Source: JAHHLP01 sp041609895
GTDB lineage: Bacteria; Bacteroidota; Rhodothermia; Rhodothermales; JABDKH01
Length of the DNA stretch: 12,326 nt
Assembly (NCBI GenBank): GCA_041609895.1
Contig: JBFIPX010000090.1
Location: 1-12,326, forward strand
Direction: 5' to 3'
Under the pieces are notes generated by a model, which saw nothing but the letters and a program-made list of their open reading frames with translations, searched no databases and was not told the DNA's origin. A program made the position numbers and the translations under genes. Positions 1 to 6,683 of the stretch are shown one piece after another (within the stretch, counting starts at the first letter, position 1; each line of letters begins with the position of its first letter).

Positions 1-154
1 AATCGCCTGCACCATTGCTGAGGGCGCCGGACGGACTTTCGTAGAGCGTGTTATCCTTGGACGGAGCTAGCGTCACCACAGTTTGCGCTCGAACCGCATC
101 CGATGCGGAAAGGACAATGGCCGCTCCCAAAAAAATTGGTAGTAGGTGTTTCAT
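1..154 (-). CDS. Exported protein with DNRLRE-like N-terminus, 5' end only
   Basis: This is the start of a gene that runs off the left edge; 51 codons are visible from ATG at 154. The first 23 residues form a classic Sec signal peptide: K2, H3, a hydrophobic core LLPIFLGAAIVL, and a likely cleavage after VRA before Q24. The mature protein begins with VTLAPSKDNTLYESPSGALS followed by NGAGD. From family knowledge, this N-terminal phrase is typical of exported bacterial proteins carrying a DNRLRE/CBM96-like beta-sandwich domain, often with a C-terminal sorting domain in this lineage. No Shine-Dalgarno is visible upstream of the ATG. It lies 133 bp downstream of the CHRD protein gene on the same strand, with a hairpin between them, so it may be transcribed separately. 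Export is well supported; the domain assignment rests on a short stretch. Confidence 0.75.
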   Translation of the reverse strand, partial: MKHLLPIFLGAAIVLSASDAVRAQTVVTLAPSKDNTLYESPSGALSNGAGD

Positions 155-182
155 GGTGGATTCGATTTTCTACAAATTAAGT

Positions 183-207
183 GGCTGTCGCGCATCTTAT
201 GACAGCC
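183..207 (-). terminator. Hairpin between the CHRD gene and the left-edge gene
   Basis: A perfect 7-bp inverted repeat (GGCTGTC at 183-189, GACAGCC at 201-207) with an 11-nt loop lies 81 nt past the CHRD stop codon. Read on the minus strand the stem is followed by ACTTAATTTG, which is AU-rich but has no uninterrupted U tract. It is most simply a terminator for the CHRD gene. It could also be a leader structure of the gene at 1-154, whose start is 28 nt further on. Confidence 0.45.
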
Positions 208-287
208 GAATTACCACTGTGTTACGTATCAGACGACAGACGTCACAGGAGGTTCTATGGCCGGGCGTCAGGAAATTGCATGACTCG

Positions 288-2885
288 TCACTTGACCAGC
301 AGCATTTTTCGAACCTGTGTTCCAGCATCGGTCGTCAGGCGGTACGTGTAGACGCCACTCGGCAGTCTCTGTGCGTCAAAAGAAACCCGATAAGATCCCG
401 CTGAAAGCTGGTTATCGATCAGCGTCTGAACGAGTTGGCCGACCGCGTTATAGACCGTCAGGTCAACCGCCGAACTCAGAGCAAGATCAAACTCTATCGT
501 TGTTGATGGATTGAACGGATTCGGGTAGTTCTGTGACAGCTCAAAAGATTGGGGCATCTGATCATCGATCTTTTCGATTGCGGTCGCGACCATTTCACCA
601 ACCCCGACCTGTCCACGAATCTCACCGGCCGGGTTGGCGGCGGTGTGGATGTTCAGATACGTATTCCCAAGGACATATTCGGTCAGGAGGCTGGTTGTAA
701 ACGGCTGTCCGTCCGACTCTCGCCAAACGCCAAACGCGGTATTACCCTGAAACGCATTCGTGATGTCGCGTACGACACCGCCGTCTGTCCCGAGGGGAGC
801 GTTGTGAAAGTGAGCGCCGGTGATGTCTCCCGTCAGTCCGTCGACGGTGATATCGAAGGTGACACCTTCGGCCGAGAGATTGAGCGCGGCTGTTCCGCTA
901 CCGTCACTGGTAACGATACCTGTCTCCTGTTCTGCGCTCAACTGAGCGCCGCTTCCGATCCCATTTGCCAACCGTGTCTGACCGCGAAGTTCGCCGCCCT
1001 GATTTGCGGAGGTATGTATGTTCAGATACAAATCACCCGACAAGAGAGCATCGCGTAGCTCCGGCGAAAGTGTAGTATTTCCAGAGGGCCAGAAACCTGC
1101 GGCGGTACTACCAACGAAGCCTCCCAAGATGTTGCGGACGACTGGTCCGTCCTGACCAAGTCCGGCGTTGTGGTAGTGTGCGGCTGTGACCGGGCCACTG
1201 AGGTTCTCCACAGTCAGCTGGGCAATGAGTCCGGCCTCTGTGAGGATAGCGGCACCCGTGCCGGTCGCACCCTGCGTCACCTCTGCTGTTTCCTGCTCGG
1301 AGGTAAGCTGTGTGCGGATTGCCGTACCGGCCGACAGGAAGATCTGCCCGCGAACCTCGCCGCCCGGGTTGGCTGACGTATGGATGTTCAGGTATAGCTG
1401 GCCTTGGAGCAGCGCCGTTCGGAGTTCGTCGGTCAGGGGTTGCGTGCCATCTGCGGCGGTCCAGGAGCCGGCAGCGTGCGTCCCGCTGAAAGAGGCCACT
1501 ATGTCCTTGACGACTCCGCCGTCCGCTCCGAGGGCAGCATTGTGGAAGTGGGCGCCAGTGATCGGGCCGCTCAGCCCGTCGACTGTAAGTTCGTAGTCGA
1601 CGCGGTCACTCGAAACGGACAGGAAGGCGGTGCCTGCGGCGGCTTGAGTTACCACTGCAGTCTCTTGCTCCGGAGTGAGTGACGCGGCCATCGCCGTACT
1701 TGTGGCTCGGAGGATCTGACCGCGCAGTTCGCCGGCCGGGTTAGCGGTCGTATGCACGTTCAAATAGAGTTCACCGTTCAAGAGATCTGTGAGCAGCTCG
1801 GGGGTGAGTCCACCTTCGTCGTCGAATCCCCAGATACCGCTGGCCGTGTTGCCGTCAAACTCCTCCGTGAACGGGTGTACGACGGGCCCGTTGGTGCCCG
1901 TGGTGCCATTGTGAATATGCGCTCCGGTAATCGGCCCCGTGAGGTCGGTGACCGTTAGGTCATATACCAACCCACCAACGGTCAGCGTAAGAGCGGCCGT
2001 GCCGAAGCCCGTACCCGTTGAGCCTCCCACCTCCTGCGAGGGATCAAGCGATGCCTGAAGTCCCCAGCCGGACGTCAGTAGGAGCTGTCCCCTCAGCTCG
2101 CCGGCCGGATGCGCGGCGGTATGCACGTTGAGGTACAGATTGCCTTTCAGCGCTTCGACCAGAAATTCGTCCGAAAGCGGCTGAGCATCGCCGGGCGTCC
2201 AAAACCCTGTGGCCGTCCCTCTATTGAAGTCGGCGGAGATGTCGCGCACGACGCCCCCATCCACGCCCGCGGCGGCGTTGTGGAAATGGGCTGCCGAGAT
2301 CGGCCCCGTAAGCCCATCCACCGTGACGAAGAAAGCGGCACCTGACTCGGAGATTTGGACGATCGCCGTCCCGCGGCCGTCTGATGTTACGTCGTGCGAC
2401 TCCTGTTCAGGCGTAAGATCGGCGGTCAGCGTCACGCCGTCGGTAGGTGTCAGCTGAGCCCTGATTTCGCCTGCCGGATTTGCCGACGTATGGATGTTGA
2501 TGTAAATGTTGCCTCCGAACAGCTCGGCAACGAGTTCGTCCGTGAGAGCCTGGGTATCAAAGGAAGTCCAGACGCCCGCGGCTGTGTTGCCCTCGAACGA
2601 CGCTGTGATATCGCGGACAACGCCGCCATCTACACCAGCGGGTGCGTTATGAAAATGTGCACCCGTTATGGGCCCGGACAGTCCCTCGACGGTAATAAAG
2701 AAGAAAAGCTCTCCATCGAAGTACTCAAGCACCGCCGTTCCGGTTGCGGAGGAACTGACGGAATGGCTCTCCTGATCGGACGTGAACTTGCCTGTGAGGA
2801 AGCCCTGAGCGGCCGCGGGAGATGCTGCCGTTAGGCAGCCGATCCCGGCCGCCACGAGAAATACACTGTAGCTTTTCGTCTTCAT
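288..2885 (-). CDS. Secreted protein with six CHRD domains and T9SS sorting tail
   Basis: This 865-residue protein is probably exported and handled by the type IX secretion system. The start is ATG at 2885 because it begins a clean signal peptide (K2, K4, core FLVAAGIGCLTAA, cleavage near AAAQG); a TTG at 2912 would only add nine polar residues. Six CHRD domains follow at about residues 33-145, 154-268, 277-391, 400-515, 524-636 and 646-760. Each has a G-A-H-(F/I/Y)-H-N motif in the middle and a (L/I)N(I/V)HT...GE(I/L/V)R motif near its end. Residues 780-865 form a C-terminal sorting domain, beginning FELSQNYPNPFNPSTTIEF and ending with a VRKMLLVK-type tail. In this family the tail is removed as the protein is exported and attached to the surface or released. 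CHRD domains were defined in eukaryotic chordin; their bacterial role is not established. No Shine-Dalgarno is visible. The gene appears monocistronic. Confidence 0.93.
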   Translation of the reverse strand: MKTKSYSVFLVAAGIGCLTAASPAAAQGFLTGKFTSDQESHSVSSSATGTAVLEYFDGELFFFITVEGLSGPITGAHFHNAPAGVDGGVVRDITASFEGNTAAGVWTSFDTQALTDELVAELFGGNIYINIHTSANPAGEIRAQLTPTDGVTLTADLTPEQESHDVTSDGRGTAIVQISESGAAFFVTVDGLTGPISAAHFHNAAAGVDGGVVRDISADFNRGTATGFWTPGDAQPLSDEFLVEALKGNLYLNVHTAAHPAGELRGQLLLTSGWGLQASLDPSQEVGGSTGTGFGTAALTLTVGGLVYDLTVTDLTGPITGAHIHNGTTGTNGPVVHPFTEEFDGNTASGIWGFDDEGGLTPELLTDLLNGELYLNVHTTANPAGELRGQILRATSTAMAASLTPEQETAVVTQAAAGTAFLSVSSDRVDYELTVDGLSGPITGAHFHNAALGADGGVVKDIVASFSGTHAAGSWTAADGTQPLTDELRTALLQGQLYLNIHTSANPGGEVRGQIFLSAGTAIRTQLTSEQETAEVTQGATGTGAAILTEAGLIAQLTVENLSGPVTAAHYHNAGLGQDGPVVRNILGGFVGSTAAGFWPSGNTTLSPELRDALLSGDLYLNIHTSANQGGELRGQTRLANGIGSGAQLSAEQETGIVTSDGSGTAALNLSAEGVTFDITVDGLTGDITGAHFHNAPLGTDGGVVRDITNAFQGNTAFGVWRESDGQPFTTSLLTEYVLGNTYLNIHTAANPAGEIRGQVGVGEMVATAIEKIDDQMPQSFELSQNYPNPFNPSTTIEFDLALSSAVDLTVYNAVGQLVQTLIDNQLSAGSYRVSFDAQRLPSGVYTYRLTTDAGTQVRKMLLVK
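606..2789 (-). repeat. Six tandem CHRD-encoding repeat units, about 369 bp each
   Basis: Six diverged in-frame repeats lie inside the CHRD gene, approximately 2451-2789, 2082-2426, 1713-2057, 1341-1688, 978-1316 and 606-950. Their start-to-start distances are 363, 369, 369, 372 and 366 bp. The protein motifs are strongly conserved while the DNA between units differs by many substitutions, so these are old duplications kept by selection rather than recent copies. Unit 3 is the most divergent: it has HIHNG instead of HFHNA and lacks the usual acidic PEQE(S/T) phrase intact at its start. Linkers between units are only about 8-9 residues, so the domains probably form a compact string. Confidence 0.9.
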
Positions 2886-2900
2886 TTGACCACGACTTGT

Positions 2901-2938
2901 TTGTTGCAACAAGTTTTAGTTACGCAAATGAGCGTAAC
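2901..2938 (-). promoter_or_regulatory. Two adjacent palindromes before the CHRD start codon
   Basis: Two symmetric elements sit 16 to 53 nt upstream of the CHRD ATG (2885). The first is a perfect 12-bp palindrome TTGTTGCAACAA at 2901-2912. The second is a 7-bp inverted repeat, GTTACGC at 2919-2925 and GCGTAAC at 2932-2938, with a 6-nt spacer. Their position fits an operator near the transcription start or a structured 5' leader. No regulator can be named, and no promoter boxes were confidently identified. Confidence 0.5.
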
Positions 2939-3147
2939 AAATCAAGGCACTTACATTGGGTGCCCTACTGCTGCGGGTGATCTTCGAGACACCGATCACC
3001 ACATGAGGACCGGCGGCGCTGGTTCTCAGAACGGCGCCTGCGGTCTATGCTCGAGGACACCGCAGAAAAGTATGGCAGCTAGCTGCTCGCAATGACACCA
3101 GTGTGAGGTGAGGTTGGCGGTGTGAGAGTGCTCGATGATTGGGCCGA
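2939..3147. other. Intergenic region with two weak hairpins, no gene seen
   Basis: This is the rest of the 282-bp gap (2886-3167) between the CHRD gene and the cupin gene. It contains a perfect 7-bp inverted repeat (GGTGATC 2976-2982, GATCACC 2994-3000) and an imperfect GC-rich hairpin (GGCGC 3015-3019, GCGCC 3034-3038, with GTTC/GAAC inside). Neither is followed by a T run on the minus strand. The region should carry the CHRD promoter and the end of the TPR-cupin transcript. The only open frames are short and show no domain signature. Confidence 0.4.
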
Positions 3148-3162
3148 CCCGCGAGCAGCGGG
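3148..3162 (-). terminator. GC hairpin just after the cupin stop codon
   Basis: A 5-bp all-GC stem (CCCGC 3148-3152, GCGGG 3158-3162) with a 5-nt loop begins 5 nt beyond the cupin stop. Its placement at the end of the two-gene operon suggests termination or protection of the 3' end, but there is no U tract after it, so the call is tentative. Confidence 0.35.
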
Positions 3163-3167
3163 AAGAT

Positions 3168-3530
3168 TCACTCAGTCAGGATCTCGATGGTGTCGGGCGC
3201 ATTCGGAACTGCGCACAGAAACTCGAACGCCTCATTGCCTTCTGTCCTGTACCAGTGCGGTACCCCCGCCGGGATAAAAACGACATCTCCCTTCGATACC
3301 GAGAATGTGTCGTCAGCGATTCCAATCGTAGCGTGTCCCGACAAAACATACTGCTCGTGCTCCACCGAGTTCGTGTGAGCCGGCATACTTCCGCCTGGCT
3401 CTATGATGAACTTGCGCAGCGCGAAGTTGGGTGCGTCGTTCGGCCCGATCAAGACCTGTCGTAGGGTGGCCGTCCCCGCCGATACCGGCTCGGCGGGGAT
3501 CTCCTCAACATGCTTGACGATGGTTTTCAT
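3168..3530 (-). CDS. Small single-domain cupin protein
   Basis: This 120-residue cytoplasmic protein is a one-domain cupin (cupin 2-like beta-barrel). Motif 1 is seen as GGSMPAHTN followed by SVEHEQYVLSG (residues 46-65), and motif 2 as GDVVFIPAGVPHWYRTEGNE (81-100). Likely metal ligands are H52, H58 or E59, and H92. The classical HxH pair is HTN here, so N54 replaces the second histidine and the metal site may be altered. The start is ATG at 3530; an open frame continues upstream to 3584 but lies inside the TPR gene, and ATG 3530 has a weak GAGA-type ribosome site 8 nt before it. It begins only 11 bp after the TPR gene, so the two are almost certainly cotranscribed. Cupins of this size bind small molecules or act as sugar isomerases or dioxygenases; the substrate cannot be told from sequence. 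Confidence 0.9.
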   Translation of the reverse strand: MKTIVKHVEEIPAEPVSAGTATLRQVLIGPNDAPNFALRKFIIEPGGSMPAHTNSVEHEQYVLSGHATIGIADDTFSVSKGDVVFIPAGVPHWYRTEGNEAFEFLCAVPNAPDTIEILTE

Positions 3531-3541
3531 GTTCTCGATTC

Positions 3542-5227
3542 TCAGAATCTCGATCCCTTTAGTTGGACGTCGGCATGCACCCACGCGTCCTCGAAATTAT
3601 CCCAGACGACCTTGGCATCTTGCATCTTGCCCTGTTGCTCGAGGCTCTTGGCCAATCCGTAGAGCGACCAGCCGTTCTCTCTGAATCGTGCCAGGTCTTT
3701 TCGATAGACCGCCTCGGCCTCATGGGCCTGGCCGGCTTCGAGAAGCGCGTAGCCAAGCGAATGCCTCAGCGGATAATACCACAGGGGAGGCTCCTCGTAG
3801 TTCATCTCGTCCTCCATGACAACAGCTGCCGCAAAGTGCTTCACCGCGTCAGTGGCATGACCCGATCGCAGGGCAATCTCTCCTTCGAGCGCGTGGGACG
3901 CCATCTCAAAAATTGGGTAGTCTCCTTCCGGGTTACCCTTCTTCTCCATCTCCGCAATCTTTCGAAGCGCGGCACGGGCCTCATCGTTTTGCCCCATGGC
4001 AGCGTGAGCGACTCCTCGCGCGTAGGCGTCCATGGCGGCTGCGTGATACAGATCCTGGTCCGGCTCCGGCATCGCCAGTATCTCGTCCCACCTACCGAAG
4101 TTTACCGCGGTGAGCTGCGGGAAGACCACCGCGTTCTGGATCCACGTGACCTCTTGGGCGATTTCCTTCGGAATCTTGGGCGCCACGATATACGACGCCT
4201 TCATCGCCTTCTCGCTCATTCCGGCCATCGTGGCGGCAAACGCCATGAAGTGGTAGTTGTGCGGGTAGTACGCTGCCGGATAGACGCCCATCGGATTCTG
4301 ATCGGCGATGTAGTTCTCATCTTCATGCACTGCATGCTCGTTCGCGCGAACGGCGTCGAGATACCGACCTACGCGAATGTAGACGTGTCCGGGCATGTGC
4401 ACGATGTGCCCTGCCCCGGGCATGAGACTAGCAAGTCGATCCGCACAACTCTCCGCTTTTTCCGGATACGCTGCCTCTACCGCATGGATATAGTAGTGGC
4501 AGGCGCCGGGATTGTCTGGATCGACTTTCAACGCGGTCTCGAGGGCTGCCAGCGCCTCCTCGGTTCCCGGATTCGGCTTCCGATTCTCGTAGTCGCCCGA
4601 CCAATAGTCCCAGGGACGCAGGTTCATGAGTGAACTGGCGTAGAGCGTCTGTACGTCGGCGTCCTCCGGGTAGGACGTTGCGACCACGGCCATGGCATTT
4701 GCGTAGGCCTGATCGAGGGGCGCCCGCTCGGCCTCTGGGTCCTCGGCGTAGCGCTCGGCCAAAGCCTGGATCAAGTCGCGCTCCACCGGGCTCGCATTGT
4801 CTACAAGTCGAAGCGCCTCCTGAATGGCTTCGTATGCGACGACGCCGCTCTCCGGACTCATGCCCCCATTGATGTTTGGGCCGGCGGCGAGTGCGATACC
4901 CCAGTAGCATGACGCACACTCCGGGTCGTGTTCGATCGCCGCCCGATAGGCCCGGATTGCCTCGTCGTGATTGAACGCATACTGGAGCCTCAGACCTTGG
5001 TCGAAGTACATCTTCGCCATGTGAGACGCCGTGGTGATCCGTCTTGCGTGCGAACCGAGATTCGTGTAGATCGGGACGGTCGTGGCAGAGTGGTGCTGGT
5101 GAGCATCCGCCTGTGCGTGCTGGTGCTCGTGTTCCGGTTTTTGATAATCCTGGGCCGGTGTCACCTCGACCCACGTGAATGTGCAGACGACAAGTATTAT
5201 CGCTGCGGAATAGGCTCGCTGCTTCAT
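3542..5227 (-). CDS. Exported TPR protein with His-rich N-terminal segment
   Basis: The protein has 561 residues. ATG at 5227 is chosen over an upstream frame because it has a strong ribosome site (AGAGGT, 6 nt away) and starts a signal peptide: K2, R4, core AAIILVVCTFTW, cleavage around PAQD. Residues 32-46 (EHEHQHAQADAHQHH) hold six histidines in 14 positions, a possible metal-binding segment directly after the signal peptide. TPR-like helices follow: YFDQGLRLQYAFNHDEAIRA (74-93), a repeat around 225-250, and others near 400-420, 445-475 and 485-540. A His-containing block with GACHYYIHAVEA (241-252) and GHIVHMPGHVYIRVG (273-287) is typical of a widespread family of exported TPR proteins without assigned function. 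The C-terminus ends in the family-like ADVQLKGSRF. It is the first gene of an operon with the cupin and diverges from namZ. It is likely periplasmic, possibly a binding or scaffold protein; enzymatic activity is not excluded. Confidence 0.9.
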   Translation of the reverse strand: MKQRAYSAAIILVVCTFTWVEVTPAQDYQKPEHEHQHAQADAHQHHSATTVPIYTNLGSHARRITTASHMAKMYFDQGLRLQYAFNHDEAIRAYRAAIEHDPECASCYWGIALAAGPNINGGMSPESGVVAYEAIQEALRLVDNASPVERDLIQALAERYAEDPEAERAPLDQAYANAMAVVATSYPEDADVQTLYASSLMNLRPWDYWSGDYENRKPNPGTEEALAALETALKVDPDNPGACHYYIHAVEAAYPEKAESCADRLASLMPGAGHIVHMPGHVYIRVGRYLDAVRANEHAVHEDENYIADQNPMGVYPAAYYPHNYHFMAFAATMAGMSEKAMKASYIVAPKIPKEIAQEVTWIQNAVVFPQLTAVNFGRWDEILAMPEPDQDLYHAAAMDAYARGVAHAAMGQNDEARAALRKIAEMEKKGNPEGDYPIFEMASHALEGEIALRSGHATDAVKHFAAAVVMEDEMNYEEPPLWYYPLRHSLGYALLEAGQAHEAEAVYRKDLARFRENGWSLYGLAKSLEQQGKMQDAKVVWDNFEDAWVHADVQLKGSRF

Positions 5228-5233
5228 TTTTGG

Positions 5234-5239
5234 ACCTCT
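5234..5239 (-). promoter_or_regulatory. Strong ribosome binding site of the TPR gene
   Basis: The minus strand reads AAAGAGGTCCAAAAATG, giving AGAGGT six nucleotides before ATG 5227. It is the clearest Shine-Dalgarno in the window and decides the start: the longer open frame up to 5386 would run across the divergent promoter and into namZ. Confidence 0.8.
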
Positions 5240-5283
5240 TTCAGCGTGCTGCTTCGCAATTTTTTGATATGTTCGGAGGGTAA

Positions 5284-5309
5284 GCAATAGGCTCGGTTCG
5301 GGCAATAGG
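5284..5309. promoter_or_regulatory. Direct repeat GCAATAGG in the divergent promoter region
   Basis: Two identical copies of GCAATAGG (5284-5291 and 5302-5309), start to start 18 bp apart, lie in the 108-bp space between the divergent TPR and namZ starts. Spacing close to two helical turns would put both on one face of the DNA, as for paired half-sites of a regulator. Recognisable promoter boxes were not found. Confidence 0.35.
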
Positions 5310-5332
5310 ACAATGACGCAACGTATCAGTGC

Positions 5333-5336
5333 GGAG
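5333..5336 (+). promoter_or_regulatory. GGAG that favours the TTG 5345 start of namZ
   Basis: GGAG at 5333-5336 overlaps the GTG at 5336 and therefore cannot serve it, but stands 8 nt before an in-frame TTG at 5345. Starting at TTG gives a shorter lipoprotein-type leader, MRGLILIGILVASQSC. No other in-frame start exists back to the TAG at 5306. Confidence 0.45.
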
Positions 5337-6625
5337 TGTATCTCTTGCGAGGTTTGATTCTGATCGGCATCCTCGTCGCATCCCAATCATGCGAGCGGGG
5401 TGCGGCGGACGCCGAGCGGCAGTCGACGCCGACGCCGACGGTAGCCATCCACACCGGCGCGGACGTGCTGGCGGCCCGCGATTTCGATAGGCTGCGAGGC
5501 CGCCGCGTTGGTCTGATCGCCAATCACACGACGACCATCGGCAATCGACATCTTGCAGATGTTCTGAACGCTCATCAAGATGTGCATCTCGCAGCAATGT
5601 TTGGCCCCGAGCATGGCATTCGCGGTCAGTCGGACGCCGGCGCAGCTATCGCGGATACGATAGACGCGGCGCTAGGTGTCCCCGTATACAGCCTCTACGG
5701 CAGCAGGCGAAGTCCCGCTCCCGAGATACTGTCGGAGTTGGACGTTCTTGTTTTTGATGTACAGGATGTCGGCGCGCGATTCTACACTTACATCTCGACG
5801 ATGGGACTATCGATGGAAGCCGCGGCGGAAGCGGGCGTCGAATTTGTCGTTCTGGATCGTCCCAATCCACTTGGTGGCAACTACGTTTCAGGCTTCCTCC
5901 GCGAACCCGAATTCAAGTCATTCGTTGGGCACTACCCCATTCCCATTGCGCACGGCATGACGGTGGGCGAGCTGGCCCGCATGGCCGCTGGAGAGGGTTG
6001 GGGTACCGGTCTCGACAATGTCCTCCTGACGGTGGTGCCTATGGAGGGCTGGACGCGTTCCATGCAGTGGCCTGACACGGGCCTTCCTTGGATTCCGACC
6101 AGTCCCAACATACCTGAGTTTGACGTCGCACTAGTGTACCCGGGAGCATGTCTGGTTGAAGGCACGATTGCCAGCGAGGGACGCGGAACGATGCAGCCGT
6201 TCCTTACCATCGGCGCGGGATGGGTCAATGGTGCCCGTCTGGCGCAAAGCCTTGCCGCTTCGCAAATCCCGGGGCTGGCTTTCGAGGAGATCCGGTTTAC
6301 GCCGCGCAGCATTACGGGAATGTCATCCAAACCGAAGCTACTGGGCCAGCAGTTGTCAGGAGTCCGCTACATCATAGGTGATCGGAAGGAGGTTCGATCG
6401 GTTGAGGCAGGGATTCGCTTGCTCGAGCTTATGCTGCAACAATACGATGACCGAGATGAGGCGGACGGCTTCTTCCGCGCTTCCGGTTTTGACCGTCTCG
6501 CCGGAACGGCGCGGCTTCGTGAGATGTTGCTGCAGGGCGCCACGGCCGATTCAATCATCGCATCCTGGAACGCTGAAGTAGAAGGCTTTCTGACAAGGCG
6601 GTCGGCTTGGCTCCTCTATGACTGA
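5336..6625 (+). CDS. namZ: Exo-beta-N-acetylmuramidase, NamZ/DUF1343 family
   Basis: The family (DUF1343, CAZy GH171; B. subtilis NamZ/YbbC) removes terminal MurNAc from peptidoglycan fragments during wall recycling. The 429-residue product matches it end to end: GLIANHTTTIGNRHLADVL (59-77), MFGPEHGIRGQSDAGA (88-103) with the presumed catalytic Glu92, PVYSLYG (116-122), DVLVFDVQDVGARFYTYIST (136-155), VVLDRPNPLGG (171-181), HGMTVGEL (206-213), LPWIPTSPNIP (250-260) and YPGACLVEGTIASEGRGT (268-285). A hydrophobic leader ends in SQSC at 16-19, so it is probably a lipoprotein, although the lipobox is imperfect. The start is GTG 5336 or, with a better ribosome site, TTG 5345. It stands alone: no MurNAc kinase, etherase, transporter or NagZ gene is next to it. 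It diverges from the TPR operon and converges on the DUF4230-like gene with 58 bp between. Confidence 0.94.
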   Translation: MYLLRGLILIGILVASQSCERGAADAERQSTPTPTVAIHTGADVLAARDFDRLRGRRVGLIANHTTTIGNRHLADVLNAHQDVHLAAMFGPEHGIRGQSDAGAAIADTIDAALGVPVYSLYGSRRSPAPEILSELDVLVFDVQDVGARFYTYISTMGLSMEAAAEAGVEFVVLDRPNPLGGNYVSGFLREPEFKSFVGHYPIPIAHGMTVGELARMAAGEGWGTGLDNVLLTVVPMEGWTRSMQWPDTGLPWIPTSPNIPEFDVALVYPGACLVEGTIASEGRGTMQPFLTIGAGWVNGARLAQSLAASQIPGLAFEEIRFTPRSITGMSSKPKLLGQQLSGVRYIIGDRKEVRSVEAGIRLLELMLQQYDDRDEADGFFRASGFDRLAGTARLREMLLQGATADSIIASWNAEVEGFLTRRSAWLLYD

Positions 6626-6683
6626 GGATGTTGATGATCGACGTTCACTAAGCCGATTTGCCGCGACGAGGGCATCGCGAATT

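Noticed and set aside
606..2789. Regular repeats suggesting a CRISPR array or satellite DNA
   Set aside because: The units are about 369 bp, in frame, diverged in DNA and encode conserved CHRD domains; they are protein domain repeats.
2886..3095. 69-codon plus-strand open frame in the CHRD upstream gap
   Set aside because: No ribosome site, no homology-like pattern, and it runs through the palindromic region upstream of the CHRD gene.
3563..4633. 356-codon open frame on the plus strand opposite the TPR gene
   Set aside because: It is antisense to a well-supported TPR protein, is rich in Arg, Leu, Val and His as expected of a shadow frame, and shows no domain motif.
4428..5174. 248-codon open frame on the minus strand
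   Set aside because: It overlaps the TPR gene in another frame; Arg/Gly/Ser-rich composition and no recognisable motif mark it as a high-GC shadow.
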